DNA of 33,543 nucleotides, from positions 1 through 33,543 of the forward strand of contig JAZUNS010000039.1 of the NCBI GenBank assembly GCA_045604285.1, in the 5' to 3' direction. This DNA comes from SIG636 sp045604285. Its GTDB lineage: Bacteria > Bacillota > Clostridia > Oscillospirales > CAG-382. Below the pieces are notes generated by a model. That model saw nothing but the letters and a program-made list of their open reading frames with translations, was not told where the DNA came from and did not search any database. Positions 22,553-32,314 of this stretch are shown here, one piece after another; position 1 is the stretch's first letter; each line of letters starts with the position of its first letter. The translations under genes were made by a program, and so were the position numbers.

Positions 22553-23579
22553 ACGCCGCAAGCCTCAACAAAAAGATTTCAACCTCGCACGCAGGATCGT
22601 TTTTATAGCTTTTAAGTGCAACGGCGCATTCATTGCATTTATCCGCTGCGTAGTCTAAATATTTATAGCTTACCTTTCTTGCAAAAGGTGCGTAGTTTCG
22701 TATGGCCCAATCGTAGGTTTTAAGGGCTTTTGCAATCTCGGTAACGGTTTTGCCATCCTCCAAGCCGGATTTTGTAACCGTTATATCCGTCAGGCAGGAG
22801 GAAAGCATATTAATAAGCATATGGGGAGATACTCCGCTTTTTATTAAAAAATTATATATATCGTGAACTCTGCCGCTGTTTCCCGCAGTAAGTGCTTTGG
22901 TAAGGTCAAATACTCTAAAGCTTTTGTTGGAGCAGCATACGTTTATAACGTCTGCGTCGGTAACGCTTCTGCCCTTACAGTAAGCTATAAGCTTGCCCGC
23001 TTCTCCCTTCAGCGTATACATATCTTCACCGCAAACGTTTATCATGGTCTCAGGCACGGTGTCTGCAATGGGTGTGTTTGCAGCATCAAAATGCTTGTGT
23101 ATCCATTTTCTCAGCTTTGCGCCGGTTTCTTTTTCAAAAATTGCAATAACGCCGTGTTTTTCCGCAAAGTTAAGCAATGCCGAAACAGGCGCCTTTTCTT
23201 TTTTGCCTATTATTTTTGCCGTAAGCTCGCCGCTTTTTGCCACAAAAAGTACGTTGGCATATTCGGGGATATCTTCAAGCACAGCCACCGTTTCTGTTAC
23301 TACAGCCTCCGATAATTTTGTGTAATCAAGCTCTTGTATAACTATAAGCTTGTATTCGGACATATACGGCAGCTCTTCCAACGCCGCAGATAAAGCGTGG
23401 GGACTGAATTCTTTGGCGTTTAGCTGTATAAGATTGAATTCGGGCATGGGCAAAGCGTCAACACGTTTAATAAAAGACTTTACGTAAAAGTCTTTTGTAT
23501 ATTCTTCCTCGCCGCAAAGAAAGTAGCATTTTCCCGTGGCTTGACTTTTTATATCGGCTTTTAAGATATCTTCGTTCAT
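22539..23579 (-). CDS. holA: DNA polymerase III subunit delta
   Basis: HolA is the delta subunit of the clamp loader, the wrench that opens the beta sliding clamp. The 346-aa protein from ATG 23579 follows the Gram-positive HolA pattern: YFLCGEEEYTKDFYVKSFIKRV in place of the Walker region, MPEFNLIQLNAKEF, the LPYMSEYKLIVIQELDY strand, and the collar-domain helices (VFDLTKALTAGNSGRVHDIY, FLLRLAAYE). GGGAGGT 6 bases upstream decides this start over an in-frame GTG at 23594 that overlaps the ribosome site. It overlaps the comEC stop by four bases (ATGA), the standard comEC-holA order in Bacillota, which strengthens the call. Confidence 0.92.
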   Translation of the reverse strand: MNEDILKADIKSQATGKCYFLCGEEEYTKDFYVKSFIKRVDALPMPEFNLIQLNAKEFSPHALSAALEELPYMSEYKLIVIQELDYTKLSEAVVTETVAVLEDIPEYANVLFVAKSGELTAKIIGKKEKAPVSALLNFAEKHGVIAIFEKETGAKLRKWIHKHFDAANTPIADTVPETMINVCGEDMYTLKGEAGKLIAYCKGRSVTDADVINVCCSNKSFRVFDLTKALTAGNSGRVHDIYNFLIKSGVSPHMLINMLSSCLTDITVTKSGLEDGKTVTEIAKALKTYDWAIRNYAPFARKVSYKYLDYAADKCNECAVALKSYKNDPACEVEIFLLRLAAYEKN

Positions 23580-25705
23580 CGCTTTACCTCCCACACTCCG
23601 TCTTTTCCGTATCTTATTTCAACAGAGTTAGAATATTCGGTATGTGTTTTTGCGTGCTCTTTCATATACCTTGTAAAATACATAGGCTTCGATTTGCGTA
23701 TATACAGTTTATCGTAAACCTCGGGCAACAGTTCTTTCGGCGGTTGGTTTTGTATACACGCTTCGGTTATCACAAGCGCATCAGCGCTTTCAACGTAATT
23801 GTAGACTATGCCGCCTATTATTGCAACAGTTTTATCGTTTGTTATTGAGGTGATCATGTAATCACCCTCACGCAAATACAGTTCTGCTTTATCAAATGCA
23901 ATCTTTTCCTCGTAGAAAGATATGCTCTTGCCGTATTTGCCGTAGCTTTGGACAAAGGCGGTATTTTTATACTCTGCCGGAAGATATATACGCTCAATTC
24001 CTATATAGCACCCCGTGCTTTTAAGGCGTGCCAAGGAATCGTCCGAACATTCGGTAACGACGTAAACGTCTATTGCCGTTACACCTCTGTCGAGGATAAC
24101 GCCGCTGCAGTTTTGTGACCCTTTAATATCAAACAATAATTTCTCGTTACCGGTATTACAAAAAACATAGCAATTTTTGCTGTCATCCTGTACGTAAAAA
24201 AGTCCGTTATTGACAAAGCTGTGATTATAGCCAAAGTAACAACCGGCAATAATGATTGCAAACGCGGCAACACAAGCAACGGCGCATCTTATAAACCTTT
24301 TTCTGCGCCACAAAAGACCCGCAGCCACAAGGGAAAGGGAAGGTATAATGGCTAAACCGCTGAAAGGGAGCTCCGACGAAACGGTAGAAAAGGAGAGGGA
24401 AGCTATGTAATCTGAAATTGTAACTATCAGGTTGTAGAAGAACTCCGGCACCTTCAACATGGAGTCGGCAGAAGATGTCAGCGCCGCCGCAGGAGCAGCA
24501 ATAACAGCAGATACCATGGCAGGCGTTACCAAAAAGTTAACAGCCAAATTGCTTACGGGCGATACTACGGATATATAATCAAAGTTGGTAAGTATTATGG
24601 GAACAGAAAAAATTGTTGCTGCAATCGTTAGAATAACCGGCGTGCTGACCAAAGTCCAAAGCTTGCTTAAAAAGCTTGGCTTGATGCGCGGCATTTGGCT
24701 TTCGGTGAAAGTGAGTATGCCAAGAGTTGACATAAAAGACAACTGAAGGCTAACGCTTGCAACGGAATACGGGGCAAAGATAACTATAAGCATTACGGCG
24801 GCACAAAGTGCAGTGTAGCTATCTATCCGTGTTCTTAAAATGTTAGTTATAAAAACTGTGCAACACATAATGGCGGCACGCAATATAGAGGGAGAAGCGC
24901 CCACCAACAGCGTATAGAAAACGGCGATAAATAAGCAAATAAAGCTGGATAGCTTCATTTTACCCGTGGTAAAACGCAGGATATAGTAAATACTGAAAAC
25001 CAATATAGAAAAGTGCTGACCTGAAATTGCAAGAATGTGAGAGATTCCCGCCCTTGCAAAGCTGCCGTTCAGCTCGTCACTAAGCCCGCTTCTGTCACCC
25101 GTCAGCAGTGCGTTATAAAACGCGCCTGCTTCGCCGGAGAAGCGTTTCGTTATGCTGCGGGATATTTTGCTTCTGAGCAACAGTAATTTATACCCAAGTC
25201 CTTCGGGGGTGTAGTCTGCGGCAATCTCGTAAGAGCCGTAGGCAATATAATCAACGCCGTTACCTCTTGCAGTGGTTTTTGCAACCGAAAGAGTTGCATA
25301 TACCTTCAGACAGTCGCCGGCGTTAAGCTTTTTGTCTAAGTAGAAATAAGCCTTACTGCCGCCAAAGCTTTCGTTATCGTCATCAATCTTTATGGTTGCA
25401 CGGTATCCGTAGTCAGTTGCATGGGTTTCCTGTACCGTTGCATGGAAATCGTAATACTTGTATTTTTCAGGCTCGGTAGGCGTTATAAAAAATCCGTAGA
25501 CTAAACCTAAAAGGTAGGCGATTCCAAAGGCAAATATAGTTAACACTACCGCAAATCTGTATCGCCTTGCGGGGCGGATAAGCATAAGCACCGACCAAGA
25601 CAAGGCCATTATTATAAAAACAGCCCAAAAACTGAAAAACAGACCTGCCGCAATACCCGCCGTAAAGGCGAGAAAAAGCATAGCAGCAGGTCTGTACTTT
25701 AACAT
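23576..25705 (-). CDS. comEC: ComEC/Rec2 competence DNA channel with eroded C-terminal domain
   Basis: ComEC conducts single-stranded DNA across the membrane during transformation. The 709-aa protein has N-terminal transmembrane helices (about 7-75), a soluble OB-like DUF4131 domain (about 80-190), then the Competence domain, a multi-helix channel (about 200-490) with ALLTGDRSGLSDELNGSFAR and HILAISGQHFS (usually HxLxISGxH). The C-terminal beta-lactamase-like part (about 500-709) lacks the metal-binding HxHxDH motif; the aligned place reads VVTECSDDSLARL near residue 548. A nuclease function of this part is thus unlikely. It follows HIT by 20 bases and overlaps holA by four. No other com genes are visible. 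Confidence 0.9.
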   Translation of the reverse strand: MLKYRPAAMLFLAFTAGIAAGLFFSFWAVFIIMALSWSVLMLIRPARRYRFAVVLTIFAFGIAYLLGLVYGFFITPTEPEKYKYYDFHATVQETHATDYGYRATIKIDDDNESFGGSKAYFYLDKKLNAGDCLKVYATLSVAKTTARGNGVDYIAYGSYEIAADYTPEGLGYKLLLLRSKISRSITKRFSGEAGAFYNALLTGDRSGLSDELNGSFARAGISHILAISGQHFSILVFSIYYILRFTTGKMKLSSFICLFIAVFYTLLVGASPSILRAAIMCCTVFITNILRTRIDSYTALCAAVMLIVIFAPYSVASVSLQLSFMSTLGILTFTESQMPRIKPSFLSKLWTLVSTPVILTIAATIFSVPIILTNFDYISVVSPVSNLAVNFLVTPAMVSAVIAAPAAALTSSADSMLKVPEFFYNLIVTISDYIASLSFSTVSSELPFSGLAIIPSLSLVAAGLLWRRKRFIRCAVACVAAFAIIIAGCYFGYNHSFVNNGLFYVQDDSKNCYVFCNTGNEKLLFDIKGSQNCSGVILDRGVTAIDVYVVTECSDDSLARLKSTGCYIGIERIYLPAEYKNTAFVQSYGKYGKSISFYEEKIAFDKAELYLREGDYMITSITNDKTVAIIGGIVYNYVESADALVITEACIQNQPPKELLPEVYDKLYIRKSKPMYFTRYMKEHAKTHTEYSNSVEIRYGKDGVWEVKR

Positions 25706-25725
25706 TTCCCGTTACCCGATCAATA

Positions 25726-26064
25726 TTATGCCATATTCTCGTTCAGCTTAGCGCCGCCGAGTATATGAAAATGCAAATGCTTAACGGATTGACAAGCATC
25801 ATCACCGCAGTTTGAAATCAGTCTGTAACCGTTAGCAAGACCCAAGGATTCAGCAATCTGAGGAATTTTAGTGAAAATAGCCTTTACATACTCGGCATTT
25901 TCAGCATTTACCTCATCCATGGATGCTATATGAAGCTTGGGGATAACCAAAACGTGCACAGGCGCCTGGGGGTTGATGTCCTTAAATGCCAACATCATGT
26001 CATCCTCATAAACCTTAGCGGAAGGGATAGCTCCCTCTATAATTTTACAAAATAAGCAGTCCAT
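25726..26064 (-). CDS. HIT-family nucleotide hydrolase
   Basis: This 112-aa Hint-type protein hydrolyses AMP-lysine, AMP-NH2 or similar nucleotidyl compounds. The family motif HLHFHILGG carries the histidine triad, and CLFCKIIEGAIPSAKVYEDD is the usual N-terminus with its CxxC, typical of bacterial HinT. GYRLISNCGDDACQSVKHLH matches the NxGxxxGQxxxHLH region, with DACQSV in place of AGQSV. AAGGAG precedes the ATG. It lies between alaS (16 bases upstream) and comEC (20 bases downstream). A hydrolase that cleaves aminoacyl-adenylates beside an aminoacyl-tRNA synthetase is a sensible pairing, though the link here is inferred. Confidence 0.93.
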   Translation of the reverse strand: MDCLFCKIIEGAIPSAKVYEDDMMLAFKDINPQAPVHVLVIPKLHIASMDEVNAENAEYVKAIFTKIPQIAESLGLANGYRLISNCGDDACQSVKHLHFHILGGAKLNENMA

Positions 26065-26080
26065 TATTTACTCCTTAAAA

Positions 26081-28720
26081 CTATTTGATCTGCCCCTCAA
26101 GTACAGCGTTTACAGCCGCAAGAGCATCGTTGGTCTTGGCAGAATTCTTACCGCCGCTTGATGCGTTATCGGGTCTGCCGCCGCCACCGCCGCCGACAAT
26201 GGGGGAGATGTTCTTAAGAATCATACCTGCGTGGGCACCCTTTTGCACGGCTTCCTTACCGCACCCTGCCGCAAACGTTACCTTTTCACCGTCTATTGAG
26301 GCAAATACGCATACTGCAAGGGGTTCTTTATCCTTAACTGCATCTATGGCAGATCTCAAAGCGTCTGCAGCAACGCCGCTAAAGCATGCCTTTACAAGCT
26401 TAACGCCCTTTACATCTTCGGCAGATTCAGCCGCTTCCTTAACCTTTGCCAATGCAGCCTTTTGGTTAAGGCTGTCAAGCTCCTTCTTTAAAGCCTTAGA
26501 TTCGTTTACAACGCTTTCAGCTCTATGCACAAGCTCACCCTTGTTTGCAGCCTTCAAGGTTGCGGCAAGCTTGCTTACCAAAGCTTCTTCTTCCTTCATT
26601 TGGAAGATAACGTTCAAGCCCGTTATACCTTCAATACGACGAACGCCCGCAGCAACAGAGCTTTCGGAAACAATACGGAACAATCCAATTTTTGCGGTGT
26701 TATCAACGTGTGTACCGCCGCAAAGCTCGGTGGAGAAGTCGCCCATTTTTACAACGCGTACAACGTCACCGTACTTTTCACCAAACAATGCCATAGCGCC
26801 CATAGCCTTAGCCTCATCAATGGGCATTTCGGTACAGGTTACGGGCAAACCTGCAAGTATCTCGTTGTTTACCAACGCTTCTACGTTGCCAATTTCAACG
26901 TCTGACAAAGCAGAAAAATGGGTAAAGTCAAATCTAACTCTGCTGCCGTCAACGTAGGAACCTGCCTGCTCGATATGGTTGCCCAAAACTTTTCTCAATG
27001 CAGCCTGCAAAAGATGCGCCGCAGAGTGGTTGCGAGTGATAAAGTTTCTCTTTACGGTGTCAACCTTTGCGTTTGCCTTGCCCAAGGAAACGGTCCCGCT
27101 TTTAACTTCGCCAAAATGCAGATACTGTCCGTCTGCGGTCTTCTTGGTGTCGTTTACGATAAATTCACCGTTAGCGGTAACGATCAAGCCGGTATCGCCG
27201 ATCTGACCGCCGGATTCAGCATAAAAAGAAGTCTTATCCAAAACCAATATTGCGTTGCCGCCGCTGATTTCGGATACTGATTCGCCGTCCTTAATTATAT
27301 ATTTAATTTCCGCTTCGGTTTCAGTTCCTTGATAACCTGTGAAAACGGTTTTAACGCTCTTGTCTATTATTTCGCCAAGATCAGCACCGCCGCCCATATA
27401 ATCCGTTGCAAAGCTTCTTGCAGCTCTTGCACGCTCTTTCTGCTCTTTCATCAAAGCGGCAAAGCCTTCAATGTCAACGGCTATGTTGTGCTCGGCACTG
27501 ATTTCTTTTGTAAGGTCAAGAGGGAAGCCAAAGGTGTCGTTAAGCTTGAATGCATCCTCACCGGATATCTTTTTGATGCCGGAAACAGAAGCTTTGTCAA
27601 TAAGCTCAAGCAACATGCCCATGCCTGCATCGATGGTCTGAGAAAAACGCTCTTCCTCAATAAGTATAGCCTTCTTTATGTATTCGCGCTTTTCTTCAAG
27701 CTCGGGATAACCCGCCTTGCTTTCTTCAATAACCGTATCGGCTAATTCGGAAAGGAAAAGTCCCTTAATATTAAGCAAACGTCCGTGTCTTGCAGCTCTT
27801 CTTAACAAACGGCGAAGAACGTAACCTCTGCCTTCGTTAGAGGGGATAACACCGTCACTTATAAGAAATACGGTACTTCTGATATGGTCGGTTATAACAC
27901 GCAGAGAAATATCCTTATCAGAGCCGCTTGCTTCATAGCTTACGCCGGCCATATCGCAAACCTTCATCATTACGTTGCGTATGGTGTCGACCTCAAACAG
28001 ATTGTTAACGTCCTGCATTACGCAAGCAAGCCTTTCAAGACCCATGCCCGTATCTATATTGGGGTGTTCAAGTCTTTCGTAATTACCGTTGCCGTCGCCG
28101 TCAAACTGAGTAAATACTATGTTCCATATTTCTATAAAACGGTCGCAATCGCAGCCGGGCTTACAATCGGGGCTGCCGCAACCATACTTAAGCCCTCTGT
28201 CGTAGTAGATTTCAGAACAAGGTCCGCAAGGGCCTGCGCCTATTTCCCAGAAGTTATCTTCTTTGCCCATCTTGTATATACGCTCTGCGGGAACGCCTAT
28301 AGAAAGCCAAATGTCTCTTGCTTCATCGTCGTCAAGATATACTGAAACGGAAAGTCTTTCTTCGGGAATCTCCAAAACCTTTGTCAAAAACTCCCACGCC
28401 CAGGGAATAGCTTCACCCTTGAAATAATCGCCAAAGGAGAAATTGCCCAGCATTTCAAAGAAGGTACCGTGTCTTGCAGTTATACCAACACGTTCAATAT
28501 CGGGTGTTCTTATACACTTTTGGCAGGTAGTAACTCTCTTTCTCGGGGGAACCTGGGCACCGGTAAAGTAGGGCTTCAAAGGAGCCATACCTGCGTTTAT
28601 AAGCAAAAGCGAATTATCGTTTTGAGGAACCAGAGGGAAGGAGTTAAGGCGTAAATGACCTTTGCTTTCATAAAAAGCCAAGAATTTTTCTCTTAATACA
28701 TTAAGTGATTCGTTTTTCAT
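26081..28720 (-). CDS. alaS: Alanyl-tRNA synthetase
   Basis: AlaS charges tRNA-Ala and edits mischarged Ser and Gly. The 879-aa length is standard. The class II core covers about 1-250: LLINAGMAPLKPYFTG, RVTTCQKCIRTPDIERVG and motif 2/3 regions including NIDTGMGLERLACVMQ. The tRNA-binding helical domain follows to about 450, then the editing domain with its zinc ligands in RNHSAAHLLQ and CGGTHVDNT. The C-terminal coiled coil and glycine-rich C-Ala domain end in IVGGGGGGRPDNASSGGKN. A GAGAGG ribosome site precedes ATG 28720, with a promoter 35 bases further upstream. It heads the - strand operon alaS-HIT-comEC-holA-RNase M5-like-mtaB. Confidence 0.98.
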   Translation of the reverse strand: MKNESLNVLREKFLAFYESKGHLRLNSFPLVPQNDNSLLLINAGMAPLKPYFTGAQVPPRKRVTTCQKCIRTPDIERVGITARHGTFFEMLGNFSFGDYFKGEAIPWAWEFLTKVLEIPEERLSVSVYLDDDEARDIWLSIGVPAERIYKMGKEDNFWEIGAGPCGPCSEIYYDRGLKYGCGSPDCKPGCDCDRFIEIWNIVFTQFDGDGNGNYERLEHPNIDTGMGLERLACVMQDVNNLFEVDTIRNVMMKVCDMAGVSYEASGSDKDISLRVITDHIRSTVFLISDGVIPSNEGRGYVLRRLLRRAARHGRLLNIKGLFLSELADTVIEESKAGYPELEEKREYIKKAILIEEERFSQTIDAGMGMLLELIDKASVSGIKKISGEDAFKLNDTFGFPLDLTKEISAEHNIAVDIEGFAALMKEQKERARAARSFATDYMGGGADLGEIIDKSVKTVFTGYQGTETEAEIKYIIKDGESVSEISGGNAILVLDKTSFYAESGGQIGDTGLIVTANGEFIVNDTKKTADGQYLHFGEVKSGTVSLGKANAKVDTVKRNFITRNHSAAHLLQAALRKVLGNHIEQAGSYVDGSRVRFDFTHFSALSDVEIGNVEALVNNEILAGLPVTCTEMPIDEAKAMGAMALFGEKYGDVVRVVKMGDFSTELCGGTHVDNTAKIGLFRIVSESSVAAGVRRIEGITGLNVIFQMKEEEALVSKLAATLKAANKGELVHRAESVVNESKALKKELDSLNQKAALAKVKEAAESAEDVKGVKLVKACFSGVAADALRSAIDAVKDKEPLAVCVFASIDGEKVTFAAGCGKEAVQKGAHAGMILKNISPIVGGGGGGRPDNASSGGKNSAKTNDALAAVNAVLEGQIK

Positions 28721-28754
28721 AATAACCTCTCGTACTATAAATCTTCAATTTAAT

Positions 28755-28783
28755 ATTTTACTCCAATAAATTTCGTTTGTCAA
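28755..28783 (-). promoter_or_regulatory. Promoter of the alaS operon
   Basis: On the - strand, TTGACA (28778-28783), a 17-base spacer and TAAAAT (28755-28760). It lies about 35 bases before the alaS ATG and is divergent from the GHL10 gene promoter. No T-box leader fits in so short a leader. Confidence 0.85.
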
Positions 28784-28832
28784 CATAAACAGAACAAATC
28801 GGTAGATTTTTATTATATCTTGCAAAAAACTA

Positions 28833-28861
28833 TTGACAATGCTTGTGTTTGATGATAATAT
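28833..28861 (+). promoter_or_regulatory. Promoter of the secreted GHL10 gene
   Basis: TTGACA at 28833-28838, 17 bases, then TAATAT at 28856-28861; TATAAT also occurs at 28859-28864. A leader of about 95 bases follows, ending in AGGAGGG. I see no known riboswitch in it. The rest of the 28721-28964 gap holds only the divergent alaS promoter. Confidence 0.85.
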
Positions 28862-28964
28862 AATCATAAGTAAAAATGTGTAATTGGGTGGTTTGTGCTT
28901 TGGCGTACAAATAGCCATTCAATGACATTGCACTTACTATGAATCCTTTTAGGAGGGACAGAGC

Positions 28965-31900
28965 ATGAGAAGACTGTTATCCTTTACGTTGGCACTTGTT
29001 ATGTGCTGGTCGTTGGTATACGTTCTCATTCCTGCAAGGGAGGCTTCCGCTGTTGAGACGGGCAATGCAACCTTGACGGGTGAGCGCTATACCGTAGATT
29101 GGACAATTCCCGATATCGGTACTGACAGTATGTTGATGGGCGGCAACCCCGGTGCTGTTTCAAAGGTTGAAGATTTGTCCTATGAGATACTTGGTTTTGT
29201 TAGCCCCAAGTATCCGGATAGTCATGCAACCGATAAGGTGTATGATTCCGAAGGCAATGTGGTGTCCGGTGGTTACGAGCTGCTTGACGGCACCTTTGCA
29301 TCCAATCATTTCCTTAACGACCCTTGGGTGGGCATTTACGGTAATGAAGACAATGCATTGCTTGTTGACCTTGGTACATACTACACCAACCTTAGCGGCG
29401 TTACTTTGAATATGCTTAGTGACCCCGAGCTTGGTATTTTCTTGCCCAGCAAGATAACCATTGCTTCTTCCGTAGACGGTGTAACTTATAACGAAGTAGG
29501 TCAAGTATCTACAATGGTAAGAGAGGACCTTGACGGCGAAACCAAGGTTAACGACTACTACGTTCCTACCGAATATGCCAGCATAACCTATGACGTAGAG
29601 TTTGCCAGCACCTCTCTTTTTAAGGGGCAGTATCTTTTGATAGTGTTTGAACACGAGGACGGTTCTGACGGTTTTGTAAGAAATTGGACTTTTATTTCTG
29701 AGCTTACGGTTGAAACTAGTGGTGCTGCTGTGCTGGATGATTTCTCCAACGTTAGTGAAATTGAGCTCTATAACAAACCTACAAAAGCACCCTATGACGT
29801 CAACGTGGCTCTTAATTCCACGTACCAGATTATAGGTACGATCGACTCCGGTGCTTTCGCAGATACCGGCAGAATCGAGCTTACCGACGGCAAGCTGTCC
29901 GATAGCTCTTTTGCTACCAGTGACGAATACGTTGGTATAACTCCTACCGAGGGTGTTTCCGGTTTGCAGATTGACCTTGGTTCCGTAACCTCCAACATTT
30001 CTTCCATCAGTCTTTCCGGCTACGGTGACGGTAGCTCCGGCTATTACGTTCCTTCTGATGTAAAGCTTTATGCATCCGAAGACGGTAAAACCTATTACAG
30101 CGTAAGCCTTGCTGCTGCAAATCTTACGCAAAACGGCTCCCTCTATAACGTAACTTATAACGTAAGCGGTGCTAAAGGTAACGCTTTTACTGCACGCTAT
30201 CTTACCTTTGTTGTTGAGTCTGAGGGTGAGCTTGCAATTGATGAGCTTTACGTGTATACAACCAATGCATCTGAGGACGTTGTTAATATAGCTCCCGATT
30301 CCGATTATAAATATCTTCTCAATACTCCTTACTACTCCTTTAACGATAATTACTGGACCGGCGATTTTACAAGCGACGTTCCCACCCTTAATACCTACGC
30401 AAAGGGTGACCTTAATAATAATATCTCTGCAACCGGTACCTTCCTCGACCCTGCGTGGGTTGGTTATAACTATACCCCCGTATCCGGCGATTACGTTGAA
30501 ATACTGTTCAACCTTGGCTCACAAAAGCCGGGTATAAATAAGGTTAACTTTAAGCTTTTGGATTATACCAACAGCTCCACGACCTCTGCGGCTTCTGTTC
30601 CCGATACGTTTACTGTTTTCTACTCTAACGATGAAAACAGCTTCAGCACGTCTACGTCTTCTACCGGTGCTGTAGTTGATACTCTGGTTGTAAACTCCTC
30701 TGCATCAAGAAAACAGGTTTATCACACTTATGCCGCTAACCTTAATAACGTAACGGCTCAGTACATAAAGGTGCGTATCCCCAAGGCAAAGAGAGAGCTT
30801 CACATTGATGAAGTTCAGATTTGGACCGGTAATGTTGAACCTACTCCCGCAGATGATGGTGAATACGAAACTATCAATTATGATATAATAAGCGGCGTAT
30901 GGTTTGACTGCTTTACCATATCGGATTTGTATCTGTATCAGGGTACTTATCAGTTAGACGAACAAAGCTATAGAGAACGTCTTGCAAATTATTTGTCCGG
31001 TATGAAAACCTCCGGTATAAATACAATCATGATTCATACTCGTTCTCACGGTGACGCAATTTACGGTTCTTACGATAAGGACTTTACCCCCGACAATGAC
31101 GGCACAACGTCCATTTCTCCTTATTCCAAGAGATATACGGGCTCTAACTACGCAATTTCTACGTATGACGCATTTGAGATCTTCCTTGACGAAGCTCACA
31201 AGCTTAACCTTTCAGTTCATGCTTGGGTTAATCCCCTCCGTATCGGCTATGCAGAAGACCTTAATGCGTATAGCGATGATTACGAGGTTAAGCAGATTTA
31301 TAACGGCACCTTTAAGGATGAAATACATAGCGACTATATCGGTATAGACAGTGACAAGCTCTATTGGCTCAATATCGGTTATGAAAACATTAGATTCCAT
31401 ATCATTGATACCGTGATGGAAATAGTTAACAACTACGATATTGACGGTATTATAATGGACGACTATTTCTATCCCGCAGGCGCCACCACCGCCTTCGACC
31501 AGGAGTGCTATTCTGCATATAAGGGCGCACAAGAAGCTGCAGGTGAAACCGTTAGCTCTCTCGGCGATTGGAGAAGAAACAACACTAACAATCTTGTAAG
31601 AGGTCTTTATAAGAGAATTAAGACCGCGAAGGATGACGTTGTTGTGGGTATTTCTCCCATGGGCGACGTAAGCGATTATTACAATAGCTATAACTACGAT
31701 ACCATGTATGCAGACGTTAAGCTTTGGTGCGAAAACACATGGAGCGACGGAACGAACACCTATAATTACATGGACTATATTTCTCCCCAGCTTTACTGGG
31801 CACCCGATTCTCAGTTTGCTTACGAAAGCCGCAATTATTGGAAATATGGCGTCGGCAGAGTATATGAAATGCAGGGTCGCCTTATCGATTGGTGTCAGTT

Positions 31901-32246
31901 TGACTATGTTGACGGTGTAAGGCTTGTTGTTTCCTTGGGCTTGTATCGAAACTTTGAAAGCACTGTTTCGGAAGAATATAAGACGAGAAACGTTATATTG
32001 GAACAGCTAAGGCTTATGCGTCGATATTTGCTTGCTACATCTGAGAGAGTGTATACGCCCGTTGATACCGACGGCGTTGGCTTGAATCTTGTATACGGTC
32101 AAATAATGTACCGTTCTGATGATATGTATACCGATTACACCGATCCGGAAGGCTGGAACATTAACAGCGTTTACACCGCTGACAGAGCTGCTGCGGTTAG
32201 AAACGAGCTTGTTGAGTATTGGCAAGACGTATCCGTCAGCAATTAA
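28965..32246 (+). CDS. Secreted glycosyl hydrolase-like 10 (DUF187) protein with discoidin-like modules
   Basis: The 1093-aa protein has a Sec signal peptide ending near AREASA (about 29). Three beta-sandwich modules resembling F5/8 type C (discoidin) domains follow: about 33-250, 262-430 (NVALNSTYQI, ELTDGKLSDSSF, LQIDLGSVTSNIS) and 440-620. From about 641 to 1080 is a GHL10/DUF187 TIM-barrel: GVWFDCF, INTIMIHTRSHGDAIY, LSVHAWVNPLRIGY, DIDGIIMDDYFYP with acidic D832-D833, and DYISPQLYW. Relatives such as FenI/YngK-type proteins are thought to act on cell-wall glycans; substrate here is unknown. No LPXTG, SLH, dockerin or TM tail is seen, so it should be released or bound through its modules. 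AGGAGGG precedes ATG; the promoter is at 28833. Confidence 0.9.
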   Translation: MRRLLSFTLALVMCWSLVYVLIPAREASAVETGNATLTGERYTVDWTIPDIGTDSMLMGGNPGAVSKVEDLSYEILGFVSPKYPDSHATDKVYDSEGNVVSGGYELLDGTFASNHFLNDPWVGIYGNEDNALLVDLGTYYTNLSGVTLNMLSDPELGIFLPSKITIASSVDGVTYNEVGQVSTMVREDLDGETKVNDYYVPTEYASITYDVEFASTSLFKGQYLLIVFEHEDGSDGFVRNWTFISELTVETSGAAVLDDFSNVSEIELYNKPTKAPYDVNVALNSTYQIIGTIDSGAFADTGRIELTDGKLSDSSFATSDEYVGITPTEGVSGLQIDLGSVTSNISSISLSGYGDGSSGYYVPSDVKLYASEDGKTYYSVSLAAANLTQNGSLYNVTYNVSGAKGNAFTARYLTFVVESEGELAIDELYVYTTNASEDVVNIAPDSDYKYLLNTPYYSFNDNYWTGDFTSDVPTLNTYAKGDLNNNISATGTFLDPAWVGYNYTPVSGDYVEILFNLGSQKPGINKVNFKLLDYTNSSTTSAASVPDTFTVFYSNDENSFSTSTSSTGAVVDTLVVNSSASRKQVYHTYAANLNNVTAQYIKVRIPKAKRELHIDEVQIWTGNVEPTPADDGEYETINYDIISGVWFDCFTISDLYLYQGTYQLDEQSYRERLANYLSGMKTSGINTIMIHTRSHGDAIYGSYDKDFTPDNDGTTSISPYSKRYTGSNYAISTYDAFEIFLDEAHKLNLSVHAWVNPLRIGYAEDLNAYSDDYEVKQIYNGTFKDEIHSDYIGIDSDKLYWLNIGYENIRFHIIDTVMEIVNNYDIDGIIMDDYFYPAGATTAFDQECYSAYKGAQEAAGETVSSLGDWRRNNTNNLVRGLYKRIKTAKDDVVVGISPMGDVSDYYNSYNYDTMYADVKLWCENTWSDGTNTYNYMDYISPQLYWAPDSQFAYESRNYWKYGVGRVYEMQGRLIDWCQFDYVDGVRLVVSLGLYRNFESTVSEEYKTRNVILEQLRLMRRYLLATSERVYTPVDTDGVGLNLVYGQIMYRSDDMYTDYTDPEGWNINSVYTADRAAAVRNELVEYWQDVSVSN

Positions 32247-32270
32247 AATCAGTACATAATTTAATTTGAA

Positions 32271-32296
32271 ATACCCCCAATGAATATTGGGGGTAT
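32271..32296 (+). terminator. Strong hairpin between GHL10 and PIG-L genes, without T-tract
   Basis: ATACCCCCAAT and ATTGGGGGTAT form a perfect 11-bp stem with loop GAAT, 24 bases after the GHL10 stop and 5 bases before the PIG-L ribosome site. No T-run follows, so it may be a partial terminator, a processing or mRNA-stability element, or a translational control structure. No separate promoter for the PIG-L gene is seen. Confidence 0.5.
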
Positions 32297-32314
32297 TATC
32301 GTAGGAGGTATTTT

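Noticed and set aside
28862..28964. Riboswitch or T-box in the GHL10 leader or alaS leader
   Set aside because: The leaders are about 95 and 30 bases with no T-box motif, specifier loop or known aptamer core that I could recognise.
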